Source: Oopsacas minuta | Lineage: Eukaryota; Porifera; Hexactinellida; Lyssacinosida; Leucopsacidae | DNA length: 64,000 nucleotides | Direction of reading: 5' to 3' | Assembly (NCBI GenBank): GCA_024704765.1 | Contig: JAKMXF010000061.1 | Span: 1 to 64,000, forward strand | In this document: positions 35,603 through 47,928 of the stretch, piece by piece | Layout of the letters: the number at the start of each line of letters is the position of its first letter | How positions within the stretch are numbered: the first letter of the stretch is position 1 | Translations under genes and position numbers: made by a program | The notes under the pieces: generated by a model | Seen by the model: the letters and a program-made list of their open reading frames with translations, nothing else | What the model was told of the DNA's origin: nothing | Databases searched by the model: none

Positions 35603-36644
35603 TCATGTGAAAGAATTTATAATTATATTTTCTCGAACTAAAATCCCATTATCTGAATGTTCAGTGTCTTCTGTTTCGGTGTAGGGCATATCACTTTCCA
35701 AGTTTTCAATATCAATTGGGAGACCGCAATCAACACAAAAATTATGAAGTACCATGGAGGATAAGATTAGTTTGCAAACCCTCTCTGGACTATAGCACAA
35801 ACTGCCACCAGTCTTGTCCATTGATCTCCATCTGCTCTTCCATATTCCAAAGGTACATTCAATTGTCTTTCGAGTCTTCAGGAAAGCACGATTATACCTT
35901 CTTTCGCGAGGTGTAACAGGAGATAGTAATGGAGTCATAAAATTTGGGCGCAACGTATAACCACTATCGCCGAGAAACCATCCATCAAGAATTGGAATTT
36001 CTTTACTGGTGATCTTAAGATTGATTCCTGATTGCCTCCATATGAACGCGTCATGTGTGCTGCCTGGCCACTTCACAACTACATCAATAAACTTGAATAC
36101 ATCGTCACATATCGCTTGGACTTTAATTGAATGAAAACTTTTACGATTAACATAAATTGCTTCGTAGGTGCTAGGTGCAACAATTGGGATGTGTGCCGTC
36201 TATGCAACCTAATACTTTAAGAAACCCGAACTTTTCCATAAATCCATGCAGCATGCTCATCGGTCTAGCAGCAGTTGGAAACTGTATATACTCTTTCGCA
36301 ATTGAGCACAATGCATCTGTTACACCTCTAACACAGTTCGACACAGAGGGCTGGGAAATTCCATGAGCTGATGCAACCACAGTTTGGAAACTACCCGTAG
36401 CTAGAAACTGAAGAGTGACCGCTAATTGAGTTGTCACCGAAAGTGAATGAAATCGGCTTGTAGATCGAGACATGAAAGTCTCAATTTTATCATGTAATTC
36501 TAAGAACATCTCTCTTCTGATTCTATAACGAGAAATAAACTCTACATCTGTGTATGCATCAAGAGGGTTTAACCTGTCACGAAGTATTCTCTGGCGTCGT
36601 AAACTGCCTATTTCCAGCTCCAAAAGAACAAAAAGCGAGGCCAT
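35603..36644 (-). pseudogene. Harbinger DDE transposase with a single frameshift
   Basis: ATG at 36644 (context ctcATGG) opens MASLFVLLELEIG. Then come RDRLNPLDAYTDVEFISRYR, a helix-turn-helix (FLATGSFQTVVASAHGISQP) and FLKVLGCIDGTH, carrying the first catalytic Asp. At about 36175 two bases are missing from a ca-repeat in GGCACACATCCC; beyond this the frame reads IPIVAPSTYEAIYVNRKSFH. From the next frame come VVKWPGSTHDAFIWRQS, GWFLGDSGYTL (second Asp), and FLKTRKTIECTFGIWKSRWR (Glu). This DDE_Tnp_4 domain is complete apart from the shift. The small lesion lies in a short repeat, so either very recent inactivation or a sequencing error is possible. Confidence 0.85.
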
Positions 36645-36809
36645 GAGTTTATACAATAGTACACAAATGAGAAATGCAATGAATATCCTTTACTATTGGG
36701 TGGGGCAATTTATTTTCCACTATGCGCATATCTTCTCTAGAAGCTATTGAAGTCGAATGAATTAGCATAAATTTTCTTAATCAATAGCAAGAATTAATCT
36801 AGTAGAATT

Positions 36810-36965
36810 ACCCAATTCTAAGAATTATTCTTAGAATTGCTTAATTCCAAGAATTGTTCTAAGAATTATTCTTAGAATCCTTTAAGCATTGCCAAGTTAA
36901 GAATTCTTAACGAAAACTAAGTATGTTTCATGAATACTTAGAATAATTCTTAGAACTTTAGTTAA
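36810..36965. repeat. Right subterminal palindrome array of the Harbinger element
   Basis: Repeated attctaagaattattcttagaatt units (near 36810, 36850, 36870, 36900 and 36940) mirror the array at the left end. Seen directly; role inferred. Confidence 0.75.
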
Positions 36966-36977
36966 TAAGGCCCCTGG

Positions 36978-37947
36978 CTTCTGAGACATTGCACGGCGGC
37001 CCTGAGGTCCCATAAGTGCTTCCCCACGTCGGTGAGTGTGTCATAAAATCATCTCCGTAATATTCTGTCTGCTATGCTTTTTCACTGTTGAATTGATCGA
37101 TCGCTAGACTATGGCCTGAGAATTGCAGAGACCAAACTGAAGTACTTCAAACTGGAACTGCCCTCTGGGTGTATCAAACGTCGTGATTCCCTATATTCTT
37201 GACATACTGACATAGCAAATATGCAGCGGCCACATCCATACAAGAAAAGATCTTGCTACAGTCCTATCAGAGACGTCACCAGGATTTTTCACCAAGGGGC
37301 AGGACGATGGGTAAGGTGTTTCATGGGTTTAGCAGGAGCATGCCCAGTTCCGGATCTATAAATTTTTGTTGGGTAGAACCATCCAGCGCGGCAGTTGCGT
37401 GGTGTAGCTTTGATACTCGGGGGGATAAGATTTCAATCTGATTGTCAACAAGTTCTAGATGTTTCCTACTAGATTGAATTTGTGCACCGCAGATTTCCAA
37501 GCCTATGGCGCTGTAAATAATCAGTAATGGCGAAGAGCCAAACAATTGAAAGAAATTATGTTTGGCTGCAAATACCTCAGAAAGTTGTTTTTTCTGGTTG
37601 AGTAATGTGTAGCTCGGAGAATATTTGTGGCCCCCCAGTCACATATGCACGACGCTACTGCAGCTGGGGTTCTGGTGTGGTGTAGGTGGTCCAGTCGTGA
37701 CGGGACGTAGCCCTGGAGAATACTTTATGATTACTACTACTAGGCCCGACGGAGGCTCGCGAGATGTGAGGCGACCTTGAATTGTGATAATCGAAGAGTA
37801 AATAAAGTTACTTGAAGGAATCGACAACCCTCAAATATGCATTCCGATTATGAATGGAGTCATAAAGTTTGAGAACTCCACTAGAGATTACATTTGTCCT
37901 CAATGCAAACTAAAGTTGAGATACATTACTATAAATCAGTGTAAATA
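36978..37947. other. Spacer, nothing recognised
   Basis: No gene or repeat identified; local GC content rises near 37640-37760 without a clear coding frame. Confidence 0.3.
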
Positions 37948-39305
37948 CAGTGCGTTCGGAAATTATTGGCAGTGAATTTGATTTGGTTCCATTCAATATC
38001 TATGTTAAGAATGATCAAAATCATATGATTTCTAATAATTCGGTACTCTCTCAAATAGAATATACATGAGTAACTAACATATAGCTAATAATTTATCTTC
38101 TTACCTCCACCTTTGATGCATAACCGAATTCTTTTGTCCATTGATAGACAAAATGGCTTTAAAAATTCAGGGTCAAATGTGTTCCATATCTCCAAAATAG
38201 CTTCTTTCAACTCATTTGAGCTAGTAAATCTCTTCTTTAGTACAGCCCAAAGATTTTCAATTGGGTTCAGATCGGGGCTATTGGAGGGCCAGTCGATCTG
38301 ATGTGGGACAAATTCCTGTTTCCAAGCCTTTGCTGCATTTCCTGTATGTATAGGACTGTTATCTTCCTGCAATACCCATTGATTTCCGTATAAAGCATTA
38401 GCTTCTTGTATAAGACACTCATTTAGAACTGTTTTGTATCGTTCCTGGTTGAAGTTTTCGGTGAAAACTTTGAGGTTTGTTTTGCCCATTACCGAAATAC
38501 CACCCCAAATATGGAGCTTCGATGGATGTTTGAAAGTTGGCAGGTTAATGGGCTGTCCTTTCTTTGTCCATACATGTATCTTGCCTGAATTTATCCATAT
38601 AGAGCATTCATCAGTAAAGAACACTTTAGACCAGTTCTGACCCCTCATTCGTTTACACCATTCCATTCGTTTAGTAATATGGAGTTGTGACAAGGCTGGA
38701 ATTCTTACTGCCTGGCGATATTGTAAGCCTCTCCTCTACATTTCCTCTGATAGTGTGCTTTTGGCAACTGGAGTACTCAATTTTGCTCGACATTCATTCA
38801 GAGTGATCCTTGGATTGTGTTGAACGAGTGCCATAATCCTATTCCTATCAGACTTGTGCAATATTTGAGGTCGACCTGCTCCTTTCTTATGAGTCAAGCT
38901 CTTTTTGTCAGAAATAGACTTCAAAACACGATATACTGTCCGCTCTGGTATAGCTAGTCGTCTTGATATTTCAGTCGCTTTTGTTATCCCAGCATCAAAG
39001 AGTTCCTTTATTCTGATTCTATTCTTTTCCTGAGCCTTCATACCAAAATTGTGGAAAGATATTGTTTGTGAAAGTCGGAAAATATGGGTCTAAAATGTGT
39101 GAACAAAAATAATAAGCACATATTTAATGTCAAAGATCATTTGGGATAGATAAGGCAGAAAATTAGAATGTCAGTGGATCTATACATTATATTTCGAGTA
39201 TATTATATGTTGCTATAACTTAGACGTCGTATATAAGGTTGTTTTAGAATATTTATAAAGGATAATGAAAATAGTATTTACTGTCAATAATTTCCGAACG
39301 CACTG
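37948..39305 (-). mobile_element. Tc1-like DD34E transposon, copy 1 (one premature stop)
   Basis: The 1,358-bp element starts cagtgcgttcggaaattatt, and the complement of its right end is the same. TA flanks both ends (37946 and 39306). The minus-strand transposase is in one frame from 39041 to 38085 and is interrupted only by a TAG at about 38735, where the sister copy at 59736-61108 has AAG (Lys, in EEMKRRGL). Catalytic blocks FFTDECSIW, LQEDNSPIHTG and NSPDLNPIENLW are intact. Otherwise almost identical to the sister, apart from lacking a 15-bp in-frame duplication. Recently mobile family. Confidence 0.93.
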
Positions 39306-40380
39306 TACATAACAATCAATCAAAAAGAATATCACTACAAATATAATAACTATACTATTCATATCCGAACGAATTATTGATAAATTTGAGATATAGGCGA
39401 TAAGTGGTGAGAAGACGAGATCCTGAGGCGATATGCATCCTACTCGAGGGGTATTACATCTTCGATAACGGGAAATCGGTCATTGGGGATCCATTCGAAA
39501 GAATGAGGTAGTGGGTTGCTGCACTAGGGCCTTAGCACCTCTAACCTCCAATAGTGGCGGATCGGGATCACAAATGGTTTCCATTGATGGAGAGGAATTG
39601 CTCTCGCGAATTCATTAAAATATGATGGCTCGTCAAAAGATAAACAGTAAAATTATCGTGAACCACGCCCCCGAAACTTTAAGTACCAACAGATTTACAT
39701 AAAAAGTGGGGCGGCTCAGGCCGTCCCAGCCGCCCCTTCAGATTCCTAGGGGTCAATGTACCTAGAAACAGATCTAGCTTCTTAGGCAACAAATTGTTCG
39801 TTGACCAGTGTTATTTTCCGATTGGCTTTGTGCTTGCGCATATGAATAAGATGGATACATTTCAGGGTTCTCCTCAGGAATTTGTTAAGGCATATCAGTT
39901 TATGTGTCATATGTCTGGAGGAATTTTCACCAGCCATAGCTCAATGCCAGAGTGATATATTTGGACTAAATAGTGAAATCTTAAACAAACAACAACGACA
40001 AGTTATCAATAATTATTATATCAATGGAGGTGTCGCCAAGAAAGTCGTACGCTAATCCTTGATATTATAACTTGTATGGTCAATTCAAATTTTACTGTGC
40101 CGACTATACTTTAGTATAGTGGCCCAGTATTGAGATGGGTTTATCTATCTTTTCGCAACTGAAGAGATACCGGCCCGGGAAAACACTGCATTTGCTCAGG
40201 GTATTACCACTCGAAAATATTACCTAGTTCGGTAGATCAATACAAGCTTTATCCCTTATGTATGTGTGGGATTAATAATATTGTGTGTAAGATGAGAGCG
40301 AAGCTATCCGAAATTTTCCAGTTTACAATATAAGCCAAGGTACGAGTTTTCTAGGGGTTGCATTGTCCCGGGCACGTATT
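39306..40380. other. Spacer with possible retroelement scraps
   Basis: No confident gene. Some frames between 39400 and 39960 look loosely like retrotransposon gag debris, but no motif is firm enough to call. Confidence 0.25.
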
Positions 40381-40830
40381 CTACCAAGAGGTGCATTTCC
40401 CCACTATGCTCCCCGTAGCAACATCCCTGCGTCCAAATGGTCTAAAATGGATTGCTGATAAGGCAAAGTATATGATCTTTCCTGGTACGTCATTTCTTTT
40501 GCGACAATCCACTGCAACCGCATCTGCCCGTCGTTCCTCCGCACCAGTACTACATCTGGAGCCCAAGGTGACTCAGAAGGTCTGACAATCCCATTTTTTA
40601 ATATTTCCTCTACTTGCATCACAATGTTCTCTCTCTACTCTGGAGGTATGCGACGAGATCGATTCTTGACGGGCTGGACATCTTCAGTAATGATAGCGTT
40701 TACGTAGACATTAGCCTTCGTGCTTCCCGGCCGTTTAGAGTTTTGAGGAAACACATTCGTATCTCTTCCAGGTGACTTGGGATCGCGATTTCGTCGGCTG
40801 ATGGGAGCAGAGGATTCACATCCCATGAGC
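40381..40830 (-). mobile_element. Ty3/gypsy reverse-transcriptase fragment
   Basis: The minus strand reads VQPVKNRSRRIPPE followed by MQVEEILKNGIVRPSESPWA, then VVLVRRNDGQMRL and YTLPYQQSILDHLD. This is the N-terminal part of a gypsy-type reverse transcriptase up to the first conserved blocks. It is truncated before the YVDD region. Confidence 0.65.
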
Positions 40831-41039
40831 TAATGTGATGCGAGCAGGGGTGTAGTCTAGGAGAGCGGCGCCCCCTCACTTTAACTTGATCATTGATATT
40901 TTATTATAATAATGGTAGATAAGTTTCCGGAGTTTCCCCTCTTTCGTACTCTAGTCAACTCCGCTTAATGGGATAACATCGGTACAAGGCAATTTCCAAC
41001 CAATTTAGTGAATTAAATGTGTTAGACCCGGCCTCTTGA

Positions 41040-41335
41040 GAATGGAATAGTAGTGTTTCCCAGCAAGGTTCATGGACTGTGCAGTAATTCAGTGGAAGTG
41101 GCCGAGTTTGTGGATTTACCTATCGAGATTGGAGGACATGAGCTATTCATTCAGAGGATACAGGTTTTGGAGAGCCACGAGAATGTATTTTTGTTAGGCA
41201 GGGTATTCTGAGCAAGAATGAGACGATAACCTTCGATTGGAACAGACATCAGGTTTCGGCTGGGAAAGAAATGGTTACAGGGCGACAGCTCTGGAATGAG
41301 CTCAAACTGTTAGGTACATGGAAGAGATAGAGTCA
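41040..41335 (+). mobile_element. Ty3/gypsy protease-end fragment, inverted relative to the neighbouring RT piece
   Basis: The + strand reads EFVDLPIEIGGHELFIQRIQ, VLESHENVFLLGR and, after a frame change, NETITFDWNRHQVSAGKEM. It aligns with the protease C-terminal segment of the gypsy relic at 9.4 kb (LLLLGRNFL...TVTFDW). The RT piece 200 bp away is on the other strand, so the element has been rearranged. Confidence 0.55.
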
Positions 41336-41453
41336 TCGCATCCAGGAGTGTAGTCCTCAAATTACTATTGGGGAGCGGTTACAAAATAATATATTACGAA
41401 AAATAGGTAAACCAAAGTTCTTTTTCTCTCAACGGAACATGTTGTAATATACA

Positions 41454-41680
41454 TTACGAGAAATTTAAACTAAAAATACTTTCAAATAATGTTGTCATTC
41501 TTCGGTGCAAATGTAACAGTCGTCTCCGCAATCCATTCTTACCAAACGATTCTATATTCAATGATCGTATAAACGCGTCAGTATTGAATTCCAAGGCCCA
41601 CATTGTGGAATTAGGCGGTAAGAAGTGAAATTTGACTTCGCCATTTATCACAATTAATGTGTGCTTCGATTCTACACTAT
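41454..41680 (-). mobile_element. pogo/Tigger-like transposase fragment
   Basis: The minus frame reads LIVINGEVKFHFLPPNSTM then NTDAFIRSL...RRRLLHLHRR. This parallels the pogo/jerky block V-FLPPNTTS-LQP-DQG-I-SFK--YR-. Only this piece of the DDE domain survives; the Asp of MDQG appears as NTDAF. Confidence 0.5.
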
Positions 41681-41699
41681 TTCAAACCTAGAAATACGC

Positions 41700-43160
41700 T
41701 ATTATTAGTTACTCAATTATACCATGTGTAACCAAAGGCTCAAACTTAGGCTAAAATTTGAGATTTGAGAACCTGAAAATCAGCATTCCTGGAGTTTCAG
41801 TAATAACTAATTCAATGGTATTTATCAATGTTCGTATGCATTATGTGATAAATTTTAATGTATTTGCAAAACAAATTAAATATACATTTTTTCATTTTCA
41901 AGCATTTTTAGCTATCTATTTTTATCCATATTTCATCTTCTTGATATTCCTTTAGGTCCCCGATCTTACAATACTATAATTGTGAGTTTATTAGTCGCCA
42001 CTTCGTATAGTTTATCTTTACGAAATTTCATCCTCAATAATTCCTATAACCGCCCAAAGGCGCCCACGTATACTTTTTGACATTGTGTATATGGGGCACA
42101 CCAATTCGGATGGAATATATGTTGAAAATTTTGTTTTCGTTATAACATTTTATTATTACTGTAATTCTAATTCATTAGTATGATTTTGTGAAGTATCCAC
42201 TGCAGAATTTAATTCAGTATATGCATTGTTATTCAATTTCATCAATAAATAGGGCTGGCTGATATAAAACACTCAAAAATTTAGAACTCATTTATTCTTG
42301 AACCAAAATTATTAATTAATTCAAAATACCACAAAAACACTTCATAGTCCCATTTCCAGAAGTGCAACTAAAACTCTTGTGCCATTTTTGATATCTACTC
42401 AGTCGATTATTATATATGACAAAATTTACATATGTCTTCAGTGTAAGTACCTACTACCCCATAATCGCCATTATGCAACACTGCGAGACCTACCACCATT
42501 AGTAGGCTGCACCTTATGACACCGAACTTGTGTATGTCCTCTCTAACCCTTGATTGCACATCGTCGATTGGGCAGAACATTCATCCATGACCTTGTTTCC
42601 CTCAAGTATAGCTTTCCATCCCATTTGACATTCTGCTTGGTGGAATCTAACGCCCTGCGCGCCATGTCGCATCACTATGTCAACTTCCTCGTCCTCTGAC
42701 GAAAGACACTAACTAATCTATTTGGCCTTATCGTCTATGCCATCTACCACTATTATAGGTATTCTGGAGAAGAGCCCAAAACCGTACCTACCTCCATTAT
42801 AAATACTCGACCATCTTAATCTGTCAATTACACAGCCCAACAAAAATGAAAAATACTTTGGCGCCTCAAAATTTTGGCCTGTTATAGAGTATACTTGATC
42901 TGCTGATTTGAAACTACCATCGGTTTTGCTCATTCAGCTCTAATTTTGAGATAGATTATATTTCCTTAAATTCTGATTCCCCTTATTGTGGGACTTAATT
43001 TAAGAATTTAACCTAACTATTTCATATTCCCTTAGCAAATCATAACAGTTTTGTGCCTGACTCAAGTCTTGAATTAAAGTATCTCTCATTTATTCACCAT
43101 GATTAATTTTTATGGATATAATTAATTTTATCATTTATTATTGATTTCCATTTCAAATAT
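41700..43160. other. AT-rich spacer, nothing recognised
   Basis: No gene motif. A minus frame at 42718-42933 has no known domain. Confidence 0.3.
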
Positions 43161-43179
43161 TAAGTTATTGTTATTGTAT

Positions 43180-44140
43180 TACATGGCTTCGTTACCGAGA
43201 AGTAGTTTGAATAACCCAGATGTATTTTGCTCTATTAGTGGTTGCTATAATATGCGAGAACAGCGGGAACCTATTTCTTACTTTGTCAAGAAGGCATATC
43301 TTGCTGATTTACGGACTAAGATAAACTATGGGCCCCGCACATAATATGTAAAACTTGTACGTACCATCTGCGTTAATGAACAGTTTGTAAGAGGAGAAGT
43401 CTGAAGTTTGGTATACCAATGGTTTGGAGGGAGCCACAAAACTATTATGATGATTGTTAATTTTGTATTTCAACATCAAGGGCATCAATTATAAGAATAA
43501 GAGTAATTGGATATATCCTGACCTAGAGTCAGCGAGGCGTCCTGTTCCACGCTCAGAAGAGGCGCCCATTCGGCTTCGAACCTTCATCTAAATGATTCAG
43601 ATATTCCTCATGAAGCAGAATTTAATTCGGGTGATAGCGATTTTGAAGATACTTCATCGATGGCCCCAACGTTTAGATCAACTCCAACTGAATGATCTGA
43701 TCATGGATCTCAACCTCTCGAAAGAATCCTCTGAAGTGCTGGCATCCGGATTGAATGACCAAAATTTACTTCATCCTGGAACCAAGATTCCATACTATCG
43801 TAGCAGAGAAAAGTCTTTACTGCCATAGATTTCCAACGATAATAGTCTAGTTAGCGCAATGATGTGGGAGGTCTTTTAGGAGAAATGGGGGTATCCGAAT
43901 ACAGGGCATATGAATGGCGTCTTTTTTCGACAGTTCTACTAGGAGTTTGAAATGTGTTTGCTCCATAATGGGAACAAATATGCTTCTATTCTAATCGGTC
44001 ATAAACCAGTATGAAGTAGTATGTGTCAATCAAACTGCTTTTGGAGAAACTGGAATATCATGTTTATCAATGGGTAATTTGTGTTGACTTAAAGATGGTT
44101 AATTTCCTCCTTTGCCAGCAAAGCACAATGGCACGACAAG
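43180..44140 (+). pseudogene. Relic of an uncharacterised repetitive gene family (FVKKAY / MVWREP type)
   Basis: The + strand reads MASLPRSSLNNPDVFCSISG and PISYFVKKAYLA. After frame changes it continues FGIPMVWREPQNYYDDCYFC, NIKGINYKNKSNWIYPDLES, ARRPVPRSEEAPI, DVGGLLGEMGVSEYRAYEW, STRSLKCVLLHNGNKYASI and LEKLEYHVYQWVICVDLKMVN. From memory, proteins with this string of motifs are abundant, multi-copy and unnamed in arthropod and cnidarian genomes; the paired Cys (CSISGC, DCYFC) suggest a zinc-binding head. I cannot name a function. This copy is broken by several stops and frameshifts. Confidence 0.55.
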
Positions 44141-44716
44141 TGGAAACTGCTAAATATTTGACAGTGATATTTTTGAAATCTATTTAATCCTATCTTATTC
44201 AGCATACTCGGAAACCCAGAAATACAGCATATAATGATATTTGATAGTATTACTTTTGAACAATAGTTATTTATAGATGAGTAACTTCAAACATGATGAA
44301 AACACAAAAATCAAGGTTTCTCAAAGTAGCCAAAGGAATTCGACACATATTCATGTTTTAGTTTTGTTTATGATAATTGTAGCCTGTCATATTGAAGTAC
44401 TTTGTGTGGCCATTATAATGAAATACATGACTACTAAATTATAATAATAGCTTTTAGAATAAACTAGATAGAAATTCCTAATATTTTTGGTGAATTTATG
44501 TTTGGTCAATTGAGTTTGAAATGCCGCAACTATCTTTGCCTGTTGTTGCCCGTTGTAAATTGGATTATCTTTTGAAGAAACTTATATTTAAAACAAAATA
44601 AACATAGTTCTAGCCTGGCGCTACTTGGCGCTAATTGAGTTTTTACAGCCCTTATGTAAGCAACAAATTTTATCTTATGGTTGATTATTAATTAGTTTCA
44701 ATTTTATTCCGTCCTA
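44141..44716. other. Spacer, nothing recognised
   Basis: AT-rich; no gene, no clear repeat. Confidence 0.3.
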
Positions 44717-46800
44717 ATGAACAGCAAAGAAGCCTTCAATTTCTATATGTCCAACTCGGAGAAAGCGTTTAATACGATTGTTCGTGAGTTTATTACTAAA
44801 TAGAATCTTGAAGAGTCCAACTGTGACCTTTTCCGACGAAATTTTCGAATATTAAGTCTGAAGAAAATTATATTTGAAAGAGAAGAACTTAGCAACTTGG
44901 GAGGAATTGCTCTTTTGTAGGGATCCTCAAATGGATGACATTCCACAGTCTTCAAATGAAGCTAGACCCTTCAAGGAATCTACAATTGTATTCGAGGAAG
45001 ATTTTAGTCGAGTATCTCGGAAGCACATCAGCGAATTAAGTAATAAAGGTATGCGATATCGATTAGCCAACCTGAGATTACATCTGGAAGCTGTGGCACA
45101 GCGGGAAGAAGTTTCATCTAAGATTATTTCTAGCTACTTACTGTTGTTGTATTCACAGGAAGAGCATGATGTTAGCACCGCTAATATCAGCAAAAATGTA
45201 ATTGCCGGGAGTCATGGATTAGGAAATTTCAACAGGAAACTCTCTTTAGATTCGTCTTGCTTCTTACTAGACACATTAGAAATTGGGAGGTCAAAATACA
45301 TCGACCTAAGACTTATATTAATTAATGAGGATATCACCTTCCTGGTTACAATAGAGTCGCAATCCATCGTAGTCAAATTTGCTTAATTAATGAGTTGGAA
45401 ATAGTGGAAAGTGAGTATTTGGTTTGCATTGGCATTTCAGATCACAGATTACTCACTCACACAGTGAATAGGATAATATTCACAAATACTCCAGTGATGA
45501 CCAACCACTTAAGATTCGGATATCTGATGGGTTAGATGGGTCAGATTCCCACCGCGTAAATCAACAAGCAACATCCCATCCCGATTTAACAATCAAGAAC
45601 TTTCTATTAATTGGATATAAGGTGCTTTCTATCACCAATCACCAAGGAAAAGTCCTCTGGAAGAACTCTGTTCCGAAATCCCCATTCTCGATAAGGCCAA
45701 TAACCATACTTGCTCTACAAGAAAATCTAGAAAACGTAGGCTTCCTTAAGTCGACAATAGTCAACAAGAAGACTGAGTGCATCGAAAAAAATTGTTCTAA
45801 ATTTGATTAATGGTATCACTGCTAGTGTCTAAATTTTGCGTTCGCAAATTGATGGAAAAATGGCTCAAATTTTGAGTGGTGCAGGAGGAGCTTGTTGTCA
45901 GTTTTGCACAACTACATTCGAGCAAATGCACGGTTTAACTTTTGTCCAGGATGGCTTTCCCATCAACAGGTTTATCAGTGATGCAAAGATCATATTAGAG
46001 GAGTTGATGAAGAGCGATTTCTCTCACTAAGTTCAAACGAAAGGTTTAATCTTACGCATGCACCTTTATCTGATATAGACATAATCCCAGGTTCACTATT
46101 ACACGCATACATGAGGTGTTTCAGTTGGCTTATGTCCCTGGTAAGCCATCTAACTGCTGGAGTGACTAAATGGTCCCCAACTTCTACTAAAGTCCAATAC
46201 ACCAAGACTTTTATTTGCGGTTTGTTAAATGAAAAGTTGAATTTGATGATTGATTGTGCTTCTTCACAAGCTGGAACTTCTACAACAGGAAATGTTGTGA
46301 GGCGATGCTTAGTGAAAAAGACTTCCTATACTGGATTTTGACAGTATTACCATCGAATTACAAACAAGTGATCACTGATATCCACACCTACCTTGGAGCC
46401 ATCCTACGGGTATAATTCTAATGGAAGAATACACACAGACGAACTCTCATTGGTATGTCGCGAACTTTATCAGCTGATTTTGGCCCAATTTTCTTGGCTA
46501 ACATAACCCCTACAATGCACAACTGTGAGGTCATGCAGCAAACATTATTTCTGTTATAATGGTGGTTATGGACTGGAACAGTTATCAGAGGAAGATCTGG
46601 AGACAAGCATAAAGTTACTCAGAAGATTTAGAGAACGTCTGTCGAGGAAGTTTTCTTTTGAAGAAAACGTAAAAGTTGTTTTCGCACGGATCATCTGCCA
46701 AAGTGATGCGATTCTTCTACAAACAGAAAAATGCGGAAAAGTGTCTCAAGTAACAGCGATACTCTTAGTAAACAAGATCTTATTGTTAATTCCCTCATAA
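44717..46800 (+). pseudogene. RAG1/Transib-like transposase, copy 4
   Basis: Starts MNSKEAFNFYMSNSEKAFN at ATG 44717, matching the start of copy 5 (LTNNDAYSLYISNG) and so fixing the family's N-terminus. The main open part at 44874-45386 includes LDSSCFLLDTLEIGRSKYI. Next come KIRISDGLDGSDSH (about 45510; first Asp), NFLLIGYKVLSITNHQGKVLW, and LRSQIDGKMAQILSGAGGAC followed by CQFC (about 45840; second Asp and CxxC). These are followed by GSLLHAYMRCFSW, TSTTGNVVRRC (about 46280), LVCRELYQLILAQFSWLT (about 46455) and EQLSEEDLETSIKLLRRFRE (about 46575; Glu block), then LSRKFSFEENVKVVFARIIC. All acidic positions are kept. At least six stops or frameshifts occur. Confidence 0.72.
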
Positions 46801-47238
46801 TAGAGGATGATTAAGTGTATTTCTAAAAACTATATTGAAATTCCAATGGCGTCATAACTCGTGACTCCGAAGCCGTATATAAATTCTGATAGTGTAAATC
46901 TGTTGTATAGGGTAGATAACCTATACGTCAATAATACATCGTAAATCCATATCAGTTACGTAAATTGCTATTTCAACCTAACTGCCATTTCGTGCACTGT
47001 ACGTAAGTTGCCAATGGTTGAAAAGCCCTGGTCTAATAAGATTAGCGAAATTCAATTTTATCTTTCCTTGGTAAAACGGAGGTTTAGTAGAATAATATTA
47101 TTTCAATGATTCGCTAAATTTCATTTGTAAAATTTACGTCAGCACAGACGGCGATTCGACATTTCTCATTAGATTCGAATAAAATGTATTTTTCGATAAA
47201 AATATCTAAGATGTCATCAAATTTATTCGTCTGGAACC

Positions 47239-47790
47239 TTGTTACTAATAGTTACGCATTTATTACATCATATACTTGATCCAATTATTACTAAAATCTG
47301 TGAGCTCGACCGTTTAACACTGGTTGAATTAACATACTCTACACTATCGAACCATGCATGTGTACTGTGCAAGCTCACATTACCACAATCTAGAACTACC
47401 AGATTCAAAATTGCATATAGGAAAACTAAAGGTATTGATCAAGATAAGCTACTAGAAATATCTCTGCGGCATGTGCAGATATTACTTCAAGAGACTTAAT
47501 TCTATTCCACAAAAATTGGTTGACTTATATGCTTCTGTTCCTCACGAGTGATAATATTCTGTCCTAAAGCTCCTTGATACAAGTGACTTCATGGACACCA
47601 AAAGATTGAAACGGAGAGCTGAAAGAGGATACCTTAAATCTTGACTTGGAACTTACCATGACATCTTAAAAGAGAAATGTCTAATACATAATGAGTTGAT
47701 AGAATCTGCTAAAAATATTATAGAGCTAAGATTGAAGAATGTGGTAATAATCGCCATATATGCTCTTTTCTGGGTGAAAACTTCCTTGCT
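47239..47790 (+). other. Unrecognised coding remnant with a CxxC pair
   Basis: An 86-residue frame (47239-47499) reads LDRLTLVELTYSTLSNHAC, VLCKLTLPQSRTTRFKIAY and KTKGIDQDKLLEIS. Related coding-like sequence continues in other frames to about 47790 (DFMDTKRLKRRAERGYLKS, ELIESAKNIIELRLKN). The CVLC pair suggests a zinc-binding N-terminal segment of some transposon protein, but I do not recognise the family. Confidence 0.22.
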
Positions 47791-47928
47791 TCCGCCTCAT
47801 TAAATATAATTCTATTGCTGGTCTTGCAGATATCTTTGCGGACTTCTTTCATAATACAGGAGCACTCGATAAATACTAATCATACCATACTAAAACTATA
47901 AATACTTGCGTAAACTTGGTGATTTTTG

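Larger units (their letters stand above)
34063..36977. mobile_element. PIF/Harbinger transposon, nearly intact, two convergent genes
   Basis: Inverted termini CCAGGGGCCTTATTAACTAAA (34063 onward) and its complement ending at 36977 match over about 21 bp. Inside are a + strand Myb/SANT-like gene and a minus-strand DDE transposase gene in convergent arrangement, the hallmark of autonomous PIF/Harbinger elements. Each end carries an array of ttcttagaat-type palindromes (34081-34275 and 36810-36965). The target duplication, normally 3 bp, could not be identified with confidence. Confidence 0.9.
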
